Shown here one piece after another: positions 7,721-15,586 of a stretch of 38,963 bases of DNA. Below the pieces are notes generated by a model, which made no database searches, was not told where the DNA came from, and saw only the letters and a list, made by a program, of their open reading frames with translations. The first letter of the stretch is position 1. Every line of letters starts with the position of its first letter. Origin of the DNA: Advenella sp. FME57. Lineage in GTDB: Bacteria > Pseudomonadota > Gammaproteobacteria > Burkholderiales > Burkholderiaceae_B. The DNA lies in contig NZ_JABUXU010000026.1 in NCBI RefSeq assembly GCF_014897675.1, positions 1-38,963 of the forward strand. Direction: 5' to 3'. Made by a program: the position numbers and the translations under genes.

Positions 7721-7748
7721 AGTATATCTTTTGAGAAAATTATGTCAA
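7721..7748 (-). promoter_or_regulatory. Sigma-70 promoter of the TerC riboswitch transcript
   Basis: On the minus strand a perfect TTGACA (7748-7743) is separated by 16 bp from TATACT (7726-7721). The transcript would start near 7714, directly at the 5' edge of the aptamer. This is the best-matching promoter in the window. Confidence 0.82.
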
Positions 7749-7812
7749 GTAGGGTCGTTACGTATTGCCCCAGAAAACACCCTCCCTGCTGTTGTGAAAA
7801 ATCGAATCATTC

Positions 7813-8796
7813 CTATTTTTCAAGACTGATACCCATCTGCTGAATCAGTTTGGTGTATTTTTCCGATTCAGCTTTGGCAAAGTCAGCGAACGCTTTGGCT
7901 CCCATAAAATGAGGTGGCGTATCCAGGGGCTCCACATCAGCTTTGTAACCTTCGCTGTTCACCGCCTTTTCGCATGCTGTTTCCAGTTTCGCGACGATGT
8001 CCTGCGGCAGTCCCTTGGGTGCAATCAGCCCTCCCCAGATGGTTGCCTGGATCGGCCATCCACCTTCCTGAGTTGTGGCCACCTGTGGACTGGATTTGAG
8101 CCTTTGGTCGGAAAAAATGCCCAGGGGACGCAGCTTGTATTGCTTGGCCACTGTTGTGGTATCGCTGATCACCATTACCTGTTTTCCCAATAGCCCAGTC
8201 ACCATTTCTGCAGAGCTTTTATAGGGCACATGCAGCGCCGTTGAATTTGCCTGTTTCATGAGCATTTCCATGGCAATATGCAGCAACGTGCCTGTACCGG
8301 ACGTGCCGTAAGTCAGTTGCTTGGGATTTTTCCTGGCGAATGCGACAACATCCTGCATGTTTTTGAATACTGAGTCCTGGGGCACCATCATCACAAGCGG
8401 CACTGAATAGGTCCCGCAGATATGATCAAAATCCTGATATGTGTAACCGGTCTTACGCATGCCAGGTTGCAACACTTCCGGGCCGATGACGGATAAACCA
8501 AGAGTATAGCCATCCGGCTTGGCCCGCTTAAGCTGCATCATGCCGATTGCGCCACCCGCGCCGCCCTTGTTATCTATAATGAGATTGCCACCCATCGCCT
8601 CGCGCAGGTGTTTTGCAAGAATCCTGGCCATGATATCCGACGTGCCGCCCGGGCCGAACGGCACCAGAATGGTCACCGGGTTTTCCGGATAGGCGTTCTG
8701 GGCTGTGGCGCTCGTACTCAGGACCGATGTAGCGACCAAGAGCATTGCATATTTGATACGCTTTTTCCGATTCGATGTCGTGATGCCAAATATCAT
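7813..8796 (-). CDS. Bug/TctC-family periplasmic receptor (last gene of sugar-acid operon)
   Basis: A secreted receptor of 327 residues with a signal peptide ending near 'STSATAQ'. Bug motifs are visible: 'YPENPVTILVPFGPGGTSD', 'IDNKGGAGGAIGM' and 'YGTSGTGTLLHIAMEML'. An upstream in-frame ATG (8811) exists, but the AAGGAG that would serve a start is inside that extension, 7 nt before ATG 8796, so 8796 is chosen. It is the last gene of a five-gene operon and the second Bug receptor in it. Its sequence differs clearly from the one at 11467-12459, so the two may bind different sugar acids or their breakdown products. No TctAB partner is seen. Confidence 0.9.
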   Translation of the reverse strand: MIFGITTSNRKKRIKYAMLLVATSVLSTSATAQNAYPENPVTILVPFGPGGTSDIMARILAKHLREAMGGNLIIDNKGGAGGAIGMMQLKRAKPDGYTLGLSVIGPEVLQPGMRKTGYTYQDFDHICGTYSVPLVMMVPQDSVFKNMQDVVAFARKNPKQLTYGTSGTGTLLHIAMEMLMKQANSTALHVPYKSSAEMVTGLLGKQVMVISDTTTVAKQYKLRPLGIFSDQRLKSSPQVATTQEGGWPIQATIWGGLIAPKGLPQDIVAKLETACEKAVNSEGYKADVEPLDTPPHFMGAKAFADFAKAESEKYTKLIQQMGISLEK

Positions 8797-8856
8797 ATTT
8801 GTCTCCTTCATTGTTCAAGTGCAACGGCACACTACTTTGCCGTCAACGATGACAGA

Positions 8857-9666
8857 TCAATAAGCGCCACCGTCATAGCCCTTTGCCTGTGCCGGGCGGA
8901 TATCCTGAATAAACGCGCTGGCCTGACGCATCATCATGCCCATGTCAGAGGCCACTGCCACAAACGCATAGCCGGAACTGATAAAGGTCGAGACCATTTC
9001 CGGGGTGGGCCCCACAATGCCGCAAGGCACGCCAATGGCCTGGCAACGCCGCGCCACGTCGGCGATCACGTGCTGCACCTCCGGATGGGCCAGATTGCCG
9101 ATATGCCCCATGTTCGCCGACAGATCACCAGGACCAAGAAACAGCGCATCCACCCCGGGCACGGCAGCAATGTCCTCAAGCGCAGCCACGGCCTGTGGCG
9201 TTTCCAACTGAATAATGGTGAAGACCGAGTCATTTGCGCGCTTTGCATAATCGGCTGCGGTGCCATAGCCACTGGCCCGATGTACTGCAGCAAAGCCACG
9301 CGTCCCAAGCGGGGGATATTTGGCGTTGCTGACCGCCTGCCGCGCGGCTTGCGCGCTGTCAACAAAAGGCACCATCACGGTCTGGGCGCCAAGATCCAGG
9401 GCTCGCTTGAACAGAACAGGATCATTTGCCGCTAGGCGTGCTACCGCGCAGGCATTGGTTCCCGCGATAGCCTGCAATACATGCAGGGCATCCTGATTAT
9501 CAAGCGGTACATGTTCCAGATCTACCAGCAACCAATCAAAGCCGGCGCGCCCCATCGCCTCAGCGGTACTCGACGTACCGGACATGAGCCAGGTGCCTAG
9601 CGGCGCCCCGGGCTGAGCAAGGCGGGCGCGAAAAGGGTTTTCTAGCAGATCAGTTGCTGCGGGCAT
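8857..9666 (-). CDS. HpcH/HpaI-family class II pyruvate aldolase
   Basis: A metal-dependent aldolase of 269 residues. It should cleave a 2-keto-3-deoxy sugar acid (or related 4-hydroxy-2-oxo acid) to pyruvate plus an aldehyde. Family motifs are 'DWLLVDLEHVPLD' (the catalytic-type His), 'VARLAANDP', 'VMVPFVDSA', 'IIQLETPQAV' (metal Glu) and 'FLGPGDLSANMG' (metal Asp). ATG 9666 has AGGAG 5 nt upstream. It follows the dehydratase gene by 41 nt, which suggests it cleaves the dehydratase product. Family assignment is firm; the exact substrate (KDG-, KDR- or arabonate-derived) cannot be read from sequence. Confidence 0.9.
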   Translation of the reverse strand: MPAATDLLENPFRARLAQPGAPLGTWLMSGTSSTAEAMGRAGFDWLLVDLEHVPLDNQDALHVLQAIAGTNACAVARLAANDPVLFKRALDLGAQTVMVPFVDSAQAARQAVSNAKYPPLGTRGFAAVHRASGYGTAADYAKRANDSVFTIIQLETPQAVAALEDIAAVPGVDALFLGPGDLSANMGHIGNLAHPEVQHVIADVARRCQAIGVPCGIVGPTPEMVSTFISSGYAFVAVASDMGMMMRQASAFIQDIRPAQAKGYDGGAY

Positions 9667-9707
9667 ACATACTCCTGTTGTCGTTAATGCAAATGCAAGG
9701 GTTTGAA

Positions 9708-11453
9708 TCAGTAGATGGGTGGTTCCGGAGTCTTCTCGTTTCCGGCCAGGGAAGTGAAATCACAACCAAGATTGGCTTGTGTCACCTCGTGCTGGTAGAT
9801 GCGCGTGAAGCCGCGTTTATAGGGCGGTTCGGGGGCACGCCATTGACTGCGGCGCAGCGCCAGTTCGCTGTCGGAAACCAGAACATCAAGTGTTCTCGCA
9901 TTGATATCCAGCCGGATCAGATCGCCCGTACGCACCAGTGCCAAGGGACCGCCCACGGCCGACTCCGGCGCTATGTGCAATACACAAGTGCCATAATGAG
10001 TACCGCTCATGCGTGAGTCAGACAGACGGACGATATCGCGAATCCCCTGCTTCAACAATTTCTTCGGAATAGGCAGATTGCCCCATTCCGGCATCCCTGG
10101 CCCGCCAACCGGACCGCCATTGCGCAGCACCAGGACGGTATTCTCGTTTACGTTCAGGTCCGGATCGTTGATGGCCGCCAGCATATCGGCATTGGAATCA
10201 AAAACCAGAGCAGGCCCGGTATGTCGTAACAGGGCCGGGGTCGCTGCAGAGGGCTTGATCACCGCGCCATCCGGACATAGATTGCCCCGCAATACGGCCA
10301 ATGCCATCCCTGCCTCTGGACACTGTTGTGTTGCGGGAATGACCGGGTTGTCCAGCGGGCGGATCACATCGTCATCGGAACAGGCTTGTCCCTCGATATT
10401 GGCGCCCAATGTTGTTCCGGTGCAAGTGAGGGCATCCAGTTGCAAATACGCCCGAATACGTTGCAATAATGCGGGCAGACCACCCGCGTAGTAAAAATCT
10501 TCCATCAGCCGGTTGCCCGAAGGAAACAGATTGGCCAGTACCGGCACCTGGCGTGCCAATGCATCAAAATCATCAAGGTCCAGTGCAACCCCTGCTCGCC
10601 CGGCCATCGCTGGCAAGTGGACAGCCGCATTGGTGGAGCCGCCCAGCGCCATCCAGGTTGCAACCCCGTTCAGGAATGCATCGCGGGTCAGAATGCGAGA
10701 GGGGCGCAAATCTTCCCAAATCATGGAGACAATGCGCTGGCCGCAGGCCCAGGCCATGCGGGTATGTGCTGCATCCATGGCTGGCAGGCTGGTTGAACCG
10801 GGCAGGGCAAGCCCCATAGCCTCGACGATGGACGTCATGGTGCTGGCGGTGCCCATTGTGTTGCATGTGCCAGGCGCGCGGGTCATCCGGGCTTCCAGAC
10901 TGATCCATTCAGACTGACCGATGTCGCCAATGGTGTATTGCTCCCAGTATTTCTTGGTGTGTGTTCCCGCCCCGACTGCCTGTCCCTGATAGCGATCATT
11001 CAGCATGGAGCCTGCCGGGCAGAACAGTGCCGGCACATCCATGGAAATGGCTCCCATCACCAGGCCCGGCGTGGTTTTATCACAGCCGCCCAGCAACACT
11101 ACGCCGTCCAGTGGGAGACTGCGGATCAACTCTTCAGCCTCCATGGCAAGAAAATTTCGATACAGCATGGTCGTGGGCTTGACCATGACCTCGCCCAGAC
11201 TCATGGCCGGTAGCTCCAGCGGATATCCGCCGGCCTGCAATACGCCGCGCTTGATCGCCTGGGCACGATCCCGAAGATGCGCGTGGCAGGGCGACAGGTC
11301 GCTCCAGGTATTCAGAATACCGACAATAGGGCGGCCCATGAATTCCTCACGCGAGAGCCCTTGCTGCTGCATACGCTGACGATGCGCAAATCCTCGAATA
11401 TCATCGCTCGCAAACCAGCGCTGGCTGCGCAATTGATGTAGTTTTTTCTGCAC
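9708..11453 (-). CDS. IlvD/Edd-family sugar-acid dehydratase (aldonate dehydratase type)
   Basis: A [2Fe-2S] dehydratase of 581 residues, expected to turn an aldonate into the 2-keto-3-deoxy acid. Cluster ligands are Cys56 (SPCHAH), Cys124 (GGCDKT) and Cys197 (GTCNTMGTA), with Lys126, the residue carbamylated in L-arabinonate dehydratase. Length and motifs match the arabinonate/xylonate/gluconate group better than true IlvD, and the C-terminal 'SDSRMSGTHYGTC' is also typical. It starts with GTG at 11453, preceded by GAGG 7-8 nt upstream. Neighbours are a Bug receptor upstream (13-nt gap) and an aldolase downstream. With the GntR-like regulator, a gluconate- or pentonate-like substrate is likely (inference). 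Confidence 0.92.
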   Translation of the reverse strand: MQKKLHQLRSQRWFASDDIRGFAHRQRMQQQGLSREEFMGRPIVGILNTWSDLSPCHAHLRDRAQAIKRGVLQAGGYPLELPAMSLGEVMVKPTTMLYRNFLAMEAEELIRSLPLDGVVLLGGCDKTTPGLVMGAISMDVPALFCPAGSMLNDRYQGQAVGAGTHTKKYWEQYTIGDIGQSEWISLEARMTRAPGTCNTMGTASTMTSIVEAMGLALPGSTSLPAMDAAHTRMAWACGQRIVSMIWEDLRPSRILTRDAFLNGVATWMALGGSTNAAVHLPAMAGRAGVALDLDDFDALARQVPVLANLFPSGNRLMEDFYYAGGLPALLQRIRAYLQLDALTCTGTTLGANIEGQACSDDDVIRPLDNPVIPATQQCPEAGMALAVLRGNLCPDGAVIKPSAATPALLRHTGPALVFDSNADMLAAINDPDLNVNENTVLVLRNGGPVGGPGMPEWGNLPIPKKLLKQGIRDIVRLSDSRMSGTHYGTCVLHIAPESAVGGPLALVRTGDLIRLDINARTLDVLVSDSELALRRSQWRAPEPPYKRGFTRIYQHEVTQANLGCDFTSLAGNEKTPEPPIY

Positions 11454-11466
11454 AACAATACCTCGA

Positions 11467-12459
11467 TCAATCTATTTGAATACCAGCACCGCGAACTTGC
11501 TCGCCCATAACCTTGGTGTCTTTTTGCAATAAATCTGCAAACTCCTGCGGTGTGGAAGACAGCACTTCATACCCCTGATTTTCCAGTGGCTGGCGAAACG
11601 CTTGTGATTGCAGGATTGCCACAATGTTCTGATTCAGTTTGCTGACGATGGCGTCGGGCGTCCCGCTGCGAACGAGAATGCCATTCCAGACGCTGGAGAT
11701 CACACCAGGAACACCGGCCTGCTCGAACGTAGGCACATTCGGTAATACTTTGGCTCGCGTGGGTGCTGCAACCGCGAGTATCCGGATCTTGTCCGAATCG
11801 GCATAGCCGACCACCGAAGGCAGATTGATAAACATCGTGGGCAGCGACCCTCCCATGACATCGGTTAGGGCCGGAGGTGCACCTTTATACGGGACATGCA
11901 TCAATTTTGTGCCACTCTGTTTTTGGAACAACTCTCCCGCCAGATGCATGGAATTGCCATTGCCAGCAGATCCGAAGGCGATACGACCCGGTTCGCCCCT
12001 GGCGGCCTTGACTAAATCTGCAACACTCTTATAAGGGGTACCAGCGCCGACAATCAACACATTTGGCATTTGGTGCGTCAATGTCACCGGTTGCAAATCC
12101 TTGATCGGGTCGTAACCCATATCTTTGTACAAATGCGGATTCACGGCCAGGGTGCTGGTCGAGCCCAACAACAGGGTATAACCATCGGCAGACTGCTTGG
12201 CTGCATAGGCAGACCCAATATTACCGTTGGCGCCGGCACGGTTGCTGACTACTACAGACTGCCCCAGACGCTTTCCCAACTCGGTAGCCATGCTTCGGGC
12301 AAACTGATCAGCCACCCCGCCCGCTGGGTACGGCACGACAAATGTGATTGGCTTTTCGGGATATTGATCTGTCTGGGCGTAAACAGGTGAAAAAAACATC
12401 ATGCCTGCCAGCAGCACGGCCATGGTATAGGTTCGACGTATTAGATTGGATGGGTTCAT
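11467..12459 (-). CDS. Bug/TctC-family periplasmic receptor (second gene of sugar-acid operon)
   Basis: A secreted receptor of 330 residues with a signal peptide ending near 'SPVYAQ' and the Bug core 'YPEKPITFVVPYPAGGVADQFAR', 'VSNRAGANGNIGSAYAAK', 'FGSAGNGNSMHLAGELF' and 'MHVPYKGAPPALTDVMGG'. ATG 12459 has AAGGAG 5 nt upstream. It lies between the 2-hydroxyacid dehydrogenase (24-nt gap) and the dehydratase (13-nt gap), so co-transcription is near certain. The ligand is probably the sugar acid degraded by this operon. Periplasmic location is clear; the membrane partner must be encoded elsewhere. Confidence 0.92.
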   Translation of the reverse strand: MNPSNLIRRTYTMAVLLAGMMFFSPVYAQTDQYPEKPITFVVPYPAGGVADQFARSMATELGKRLGQSVVVSNRAGANGNIGSAYAAKQSADGYTLLLGSTSTLAVNPHLYKDMGYDPIKDLQPVTLTHQMPNVLIVGAGTPYKSVADLVKAARGEPGRIAFGSAGNGNSMHLAGELFQKQSGTKLMHVPYKGAPPALTDVMGGSLPTMFINLPSVVGYADSDKIRILAVAAPTRAKVLPNVPTFEQAGVPGVISSVWNGILVRSGTPDAIVSKLNQNIVAILQSQAFRQPLENQGYEVLSSTPQEFADLLQKDTKVMGEQVRGAGIQID

Positions 12460-12483
12460 GTTATCTCCTTGCTTGTTATAGGG

Positions 12484-13428
12484 TCAGTTCACAGGTGAAA
12501 TAAGACTTTTGACATTGATATGCTGCAAAATATTGTCCACCACGAGTGCAGCCATGGCCTGGCGGGTTTGCACGGTGGCACTGGCAATGTGAGGGCTAAG
12601 GACCGTGGACGCGCAATGGGCAATTGCTTCGGGCACTTGCGGCTCCTCCTCAAAGACATCCAGCGCCGCTGCGCCCAGCCGGCCGCTTTCCAGGCAATCA
12701 ATCAGCGCCGACTGATTTACAACAGATCCACGCGCGACATTAACCAGTACGCCCTCCGGGCCGAGCGCCTCCAGCTCGGCCCGAGACACCAGATGATGGG
12801 TATCGGCGCCACCAGGTGTGGCCACAATAAGCAAGTCTGCCCACCGGGCCAGTGCCAGCACCGTCGGGAAATATGCGTAGGCAACCCCGTCCTGTTGTCG
12901 TCGGCCCGTGTATCCGATTTGGGTCTCAAATGCGCCAGCACGTCTGGCAATCAGATGGCCGATACGACCCAGACCCACAATGCCGACTTTTGAACCCCAG
13001 AACCGCCTGGTCAGCGCAAATGCGCCCAGGCGACTCCACTTGTTCTCGCGCACATACCGGTCTGCCGCCGGCACTCGCCTGAATGCCGCCAATGCCAATG
13101 CCATTGCAAAATCCGCCACATCCGCCGAGAGAACGTCTGGTGTGTTGGTAACACGAATCCCCCGGGCATCGGCCCAGTCCAGGTCAATGGCGTCGTGCCC
13201 TACCCCGTTGCACGCAATGAGCGCCAAATTCGCCAAGGCGTCGCGGCACAGTGCAGGCACACCAGCCATGCCATTGGTAATCAAGACCAGCACCTCTGAC
13301 CCGTGCTGGGCGCAAAATGCCTCGGGCGATGGCAAGGATTGCCATTGCACAATATCAAAGTGCTCCTGCAAGGGCACAAGCGCTTCCTGCGAAAATGGTG
13401 TGACAACAAGGAGGATGGGTCGGGTCAT
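12484..13428 (-). CDS. D-isomer-specific 2-hydroxyacid dehydrogenase
   Basis: An NAD(P)-dependent oxidoreductase of 314 residues from the glyoxylate/hydroxypyruvate/2-ketogluconate reductase family. It shows the dinucleotide motif 'GIVGLGRIGHLIARR', the catalytic Arg in 'NVARGSVV', the Glu in 'ALDVFEEEP' and the His in 'LSPHIASAT'. Two starts are possible: ATG 13470 (328 residues) and ATG 13428, which gives the usual family N-terminus (MTRPILLVV). Neither has a clear ribosome binding site. It is first in the operon and lies next to the doubled operator of the LacI regulator. It may reduce the 2-keto acid or aldehyde-derived acid formed by the pathway. Confidence 0.88.
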   Translation of the reverse strand: MTRPILLVVTPFSQEALVPLQEHFDIVQWQSLPSPEAFCAQHGSEVLVLITNGMAGVPALCRDALANLALIACNGVGHDAIDLDWADARGIRVTNTPDVLSADVADFAMALALAAFRRVPAADRYVRENKWSRLGAFALTRRFWGSKVGIVGLGRIGHLIARRAGAFETQIGYTGRRQQDGVAYAYFPTVLALARWADLLIVATPGGADTHHLVSRAELEALGPEGVLVNVARGSVVNQSALIDCLESGRLGAAALDVFEEEPQVPEAIAHCASTVLSPHIASATVQTRQAMAALVVDNILQHINVKSLISPVN

Positions 13429-13486
13429 AGGTGCAGGCAATCGTCGGAACACACAATCGTAAGAATACATTTAGCCGGTTCGGTAT

Positions 13487-13511
13487 GTTACCGGTAACTG
13501 TTACCGGTAAC
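13487..13511. promoter_or_regulatory. Doubled GntR-type LacI operator
   Basis: Two identical 12-bp perfect palindromes, GTTACCGGTAAC at 13487-13498 and 13500-13511, are separated by one T. The second is part of TGTTACCGGTAACA, which resembles the core of the E. coli gluconate regulator GntR operator. They lie between the divergent dehydrogenase operon and the LacI-family gene, 5 bp before the LacI -10 box, so the regulator should repress both directions. Centres are 13 bp apart, which is unusual. Confidence 0.82.
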
Positions 13512-13516
13512 ATTGA

Positions 13517-13522
13517 TATAAT
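13517..13522 (+). promoter_or_regulatory. -10 box of the LacI-family regulator gene
   Basis: A perfect TATAAT starts 5 bp after the second operator palindrome. The -35 region would fall inside the doubled operator and does not match consensus well. The arrangement implies autorepression by steric block. Confidence 0.6.
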
Positions 13523-13562
13523 TGTAGGGCGTTGGTCAAACAACACGCCATTGGGATAAACC

Positions 13563-14624
13563 ATGACTCAAAAACAAACATCACGTACCACGCGTCGCAA
13601 AGCAGGCTCATACACCATCCATGACGTGGCCGCTCTGGCCGGCGTTTCCTCAATTACCGTTTCGCGTTACTTCAATTCGCCGGAAAAGGTCTCCGTAGCG
13701 TTGCGAGAACGCTTGCGTGAAATTATTGACCGGATCGGCTATGTCCCCAGTCAGGTAGCAGGCGGGCTGGCTTCAGGACATGGGCGGGTGGTTTGCGCGG
13801 TCATGCAGAACATCGCCAGCGCCACCTTTGCCGATCTGGTCAAGGGTATGACAGACGAACTGCAGGCATCGGGACTGCAACTGCTGCTGGCCAACGCCCA
13901 GTATTCTCAGGAACTGGAAGAACAGGCCATCCGCACTTTTGTTGGCTGGCATCCCACCGCCCTGATCCTGACACGCCACGACCACACGCCCGCAGCCGAG
14001 GCCATGCTGCGCGCACTCAACATTCCCGTGATCGAAGCCTGGGGACTGGTATCGGGGCGGCCGTTTCATCAAGTGGGGTTCCCGCATATCGAGACAGGAG
14101 CCATACTGGCCAGGCACTTTCTGGAACAAGGCGCCACCCGGCTCCAGTTTGTCATGTCGCACACCACCGAAGATTTCCGCGCCAAACAACGCGCGCAAGG
14201 GTATGCCCAAGCCATGACGAATGCCGGCCTGAACGCGGACGTGCAAATTATTCCGGAAAATGACGAGTTCGAGGCCGGAGCCATTGGCATTGAAGCGTTG
14301 TCCCGTTTACCTGCAGATTCCCGGCCCCAGGCGTTGATTTTTGCCAATGACAATATGGCGGCGGGCGCCATATTGCACGCCCCTTCATGCGATCTTGTCC
14401 TGCCCCGCGATTGCGCCATTGCAGGGTTTGGCGATGCCTCCATTTCCGCAAGACTGCGCCCGGCCCTGACGACCCTGCGCCCGGCACGCTATCAGATTGG
14501 CCAGCACGCAGCGCGAACCGTGCTGAAGCAGTTGGCGGCCGGACCAGGCGGCGACAATAATATCGTTGAAGACATGTTGCCATGTGATCTGATCATCAGG
14601 GAAAGCAGCCAATTGCATTTGTAA
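13563..14624 (+). CDS. LacI-family regulator, GntR (gluconate) subgroup
   Basis: A DNA-binding regulator of 353 residues. The LacI helix-turn-helix is at residues 17-42 ('YTIHDVAALAGVSSITVSRYFNSPEKVS'), followed by the hinge helix ('IGYVPSQVAGGLASGHGRVV') and a sugar-binding periplasmic-protein-like domain ('FANDNMAAGAI', 'AIAGFGDASISARLRPALTTLRP'). Sequence style and the adjacent operator both point to the GntR/GguR subgroup that responds to gluconate or related aldonates. GGGATAAACC precedes the ATG. It is divergent from the sugar-acid operon and probably represses that operon and itself. Confidence 0.93.
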   Translation: MTQKQTSRTTRRKAGSYTIHDVAALAGVSSITVSRYFNSPEKVSVALRERLREIIDRIGYVPSQVAGGLASGHGRVVCAVMQNIASATFADLVKGMTDELQASGLQLLLANAQYSQELEEQAIRTFVGWHPTALILTRHDHTPAAEAMLRALNIPVIEAWGLVSGRPFHQVGFPHIETGAILARHFLEQGATRLQFVMSHTTEDFRAKQRAQGYAQAMTNAGLNADVQIIPENDEFEAGAIGIEALSRLPADSRPQALIFANDNMAAGAILHAPSCDLVLPRDCAIAGFGDASISARLRPALTTLRPARYQIGQHAARTVLKQLAAGPGGDNNIVEDMLPCDLIIRESSQLHL

Positions 14625-14643
14625 TGGTGCAATGATTCAACGT

Positions 14644-14687
14644 GCGTTAGGTTGCGATGCCGTTTCGCAGGCAACGCAACCTAACGC
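14644..14687. terminator. Long hairpin between convergent LacI and LysE genes
   Basis: A perfect 13-bp inverted repeat joins 14644-14656 (GCGTTAGGTTGCG) to 14675-14687 (CGCAACCTAACGC). A further TGCC/GGCA pair sits inside beyond an A:A mismatch. There is no T run on either side, so it may be a bidirectional terminator of the non-canonical kind or an RNA 3' end stabiliser. Confidence 0.55.
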
Positions 14688-14755
14688 CAGTAAGCAAAGC
14701 CCCGACCTGTCCCGCCAGCGAGGCATTTTCGCCTTGCTCGAACCGATAAATATGA

Positions 14756-15388
14756 TCAACGTCTGGCAGACATGGCCATTCTGATGGCCAGCCCGGCCAG
14801 CACGGTACCCATCAGCCAGCGCTGGACCACCACCCAGGTCGGGCGGGCCGCCAGGAAAGAGGCAATGCTTCCGGCCAGAATGACAATCAGCATATTTACA
14901 CTGATGCTGACAGCAATCTGTACGGATCCCAGAGCCAGCGACTGGGCCAGAATGCTGCCTTTTTCCGGATCAACAAACTGCGGGAGCAGGGAAAGATACA
15001 TGACTGCTATTTTGGGGTTCAGCAGGTTCGTCAGAAACCCCATCAAAAACAGTTTTCTGGGGCTATCGGGCGCCAATGTTTTCACTTGAAATGGAGATTG
15101 GCCACCAGGGCGTACAGCCTGCCAGGCCATATAGAGCAAGTACAGGGCGCCACCATAACAGAGCGCTTCGTAGGCGTAAGGGACGGCAAAAAGCAAGGCG
15201 GTAATACCCAGCGCAGCACTAACCATATAGAAAATGAAACCAAGCAGCACGCCCAGAAGGGACATCATGCCAGCGCGCCGCCCCTGGCAGATCGAGCGCG
15301 ACACCAGGTAAATCATATTGGGCCCGGGGGTGAGCACCATTCCAAGGGAGACCGCAGCAAAAGCAATGATAGTGGTTGTTTCCGGCAC
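14756..15388 (-). CDS. LysE/RhtB-family amino-acid exporter
   Basis: An inner-membrane protein of 210 residues with about six hydrophobic segments. It has the family N-terminus 'AAVSLGMVLTPGPNMIYLVSRSICQGRRAGMMSLLGVLLG' and the mid-protein 'FLMGFLTNLLNPKIAVMYLSLLPQFVDP'. Members export lysine, arginine, threonine, homoserine lactone or similar compounds; the substrate here cannot be told. The ATG has AAGGAA upstream. It is monocistronic and convergent with the LacI regulator gene, with a large hairpin between them. Confidence 0.9.
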   Translation of the reverse strand: MPETTTIIAFAAVSLGMVLTPGPNMIYLVSRSICQGRRAGMMSLLGVLLGFIFYMVSAALGITALLFAVPYAYEALCYGGALYLLYMAWQAVRPGGQSPFQVKTLAPDSPRKLFLMGFLTNLLNPKIAVMYLSLLPQFVDPEKGSILAQSLALGSVQIAVSISVNMLIVILAGSIASFLAARPTWVVVQRWLMGTVLAGLAIRMAMSARR

Positions 15389-15586
15389 GATGGTTCCTTT
15401 TGAGGTGAGCGCGTATGAAAATAATCGTACTGCAAAACAAGCTGTCCCTGATTTAATATGACAGCCGAAATCTATAAAACATGCAATACCGGCGCCGGCT
15501 GCGCATGACTGTGCAAGATTACACTCGTGTACTGTCGAAGTTTTTGCAACAATCTTCGTTGCTGCGGCAACTGCCTGAAAGCGCAG

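Noticed and set aside
8608-9435. Plus-strand frame of 275 codons
   Set aside because: It is antisense to the Bug and aldolase genes and Cys/His-rich in the way of a shadow frame.
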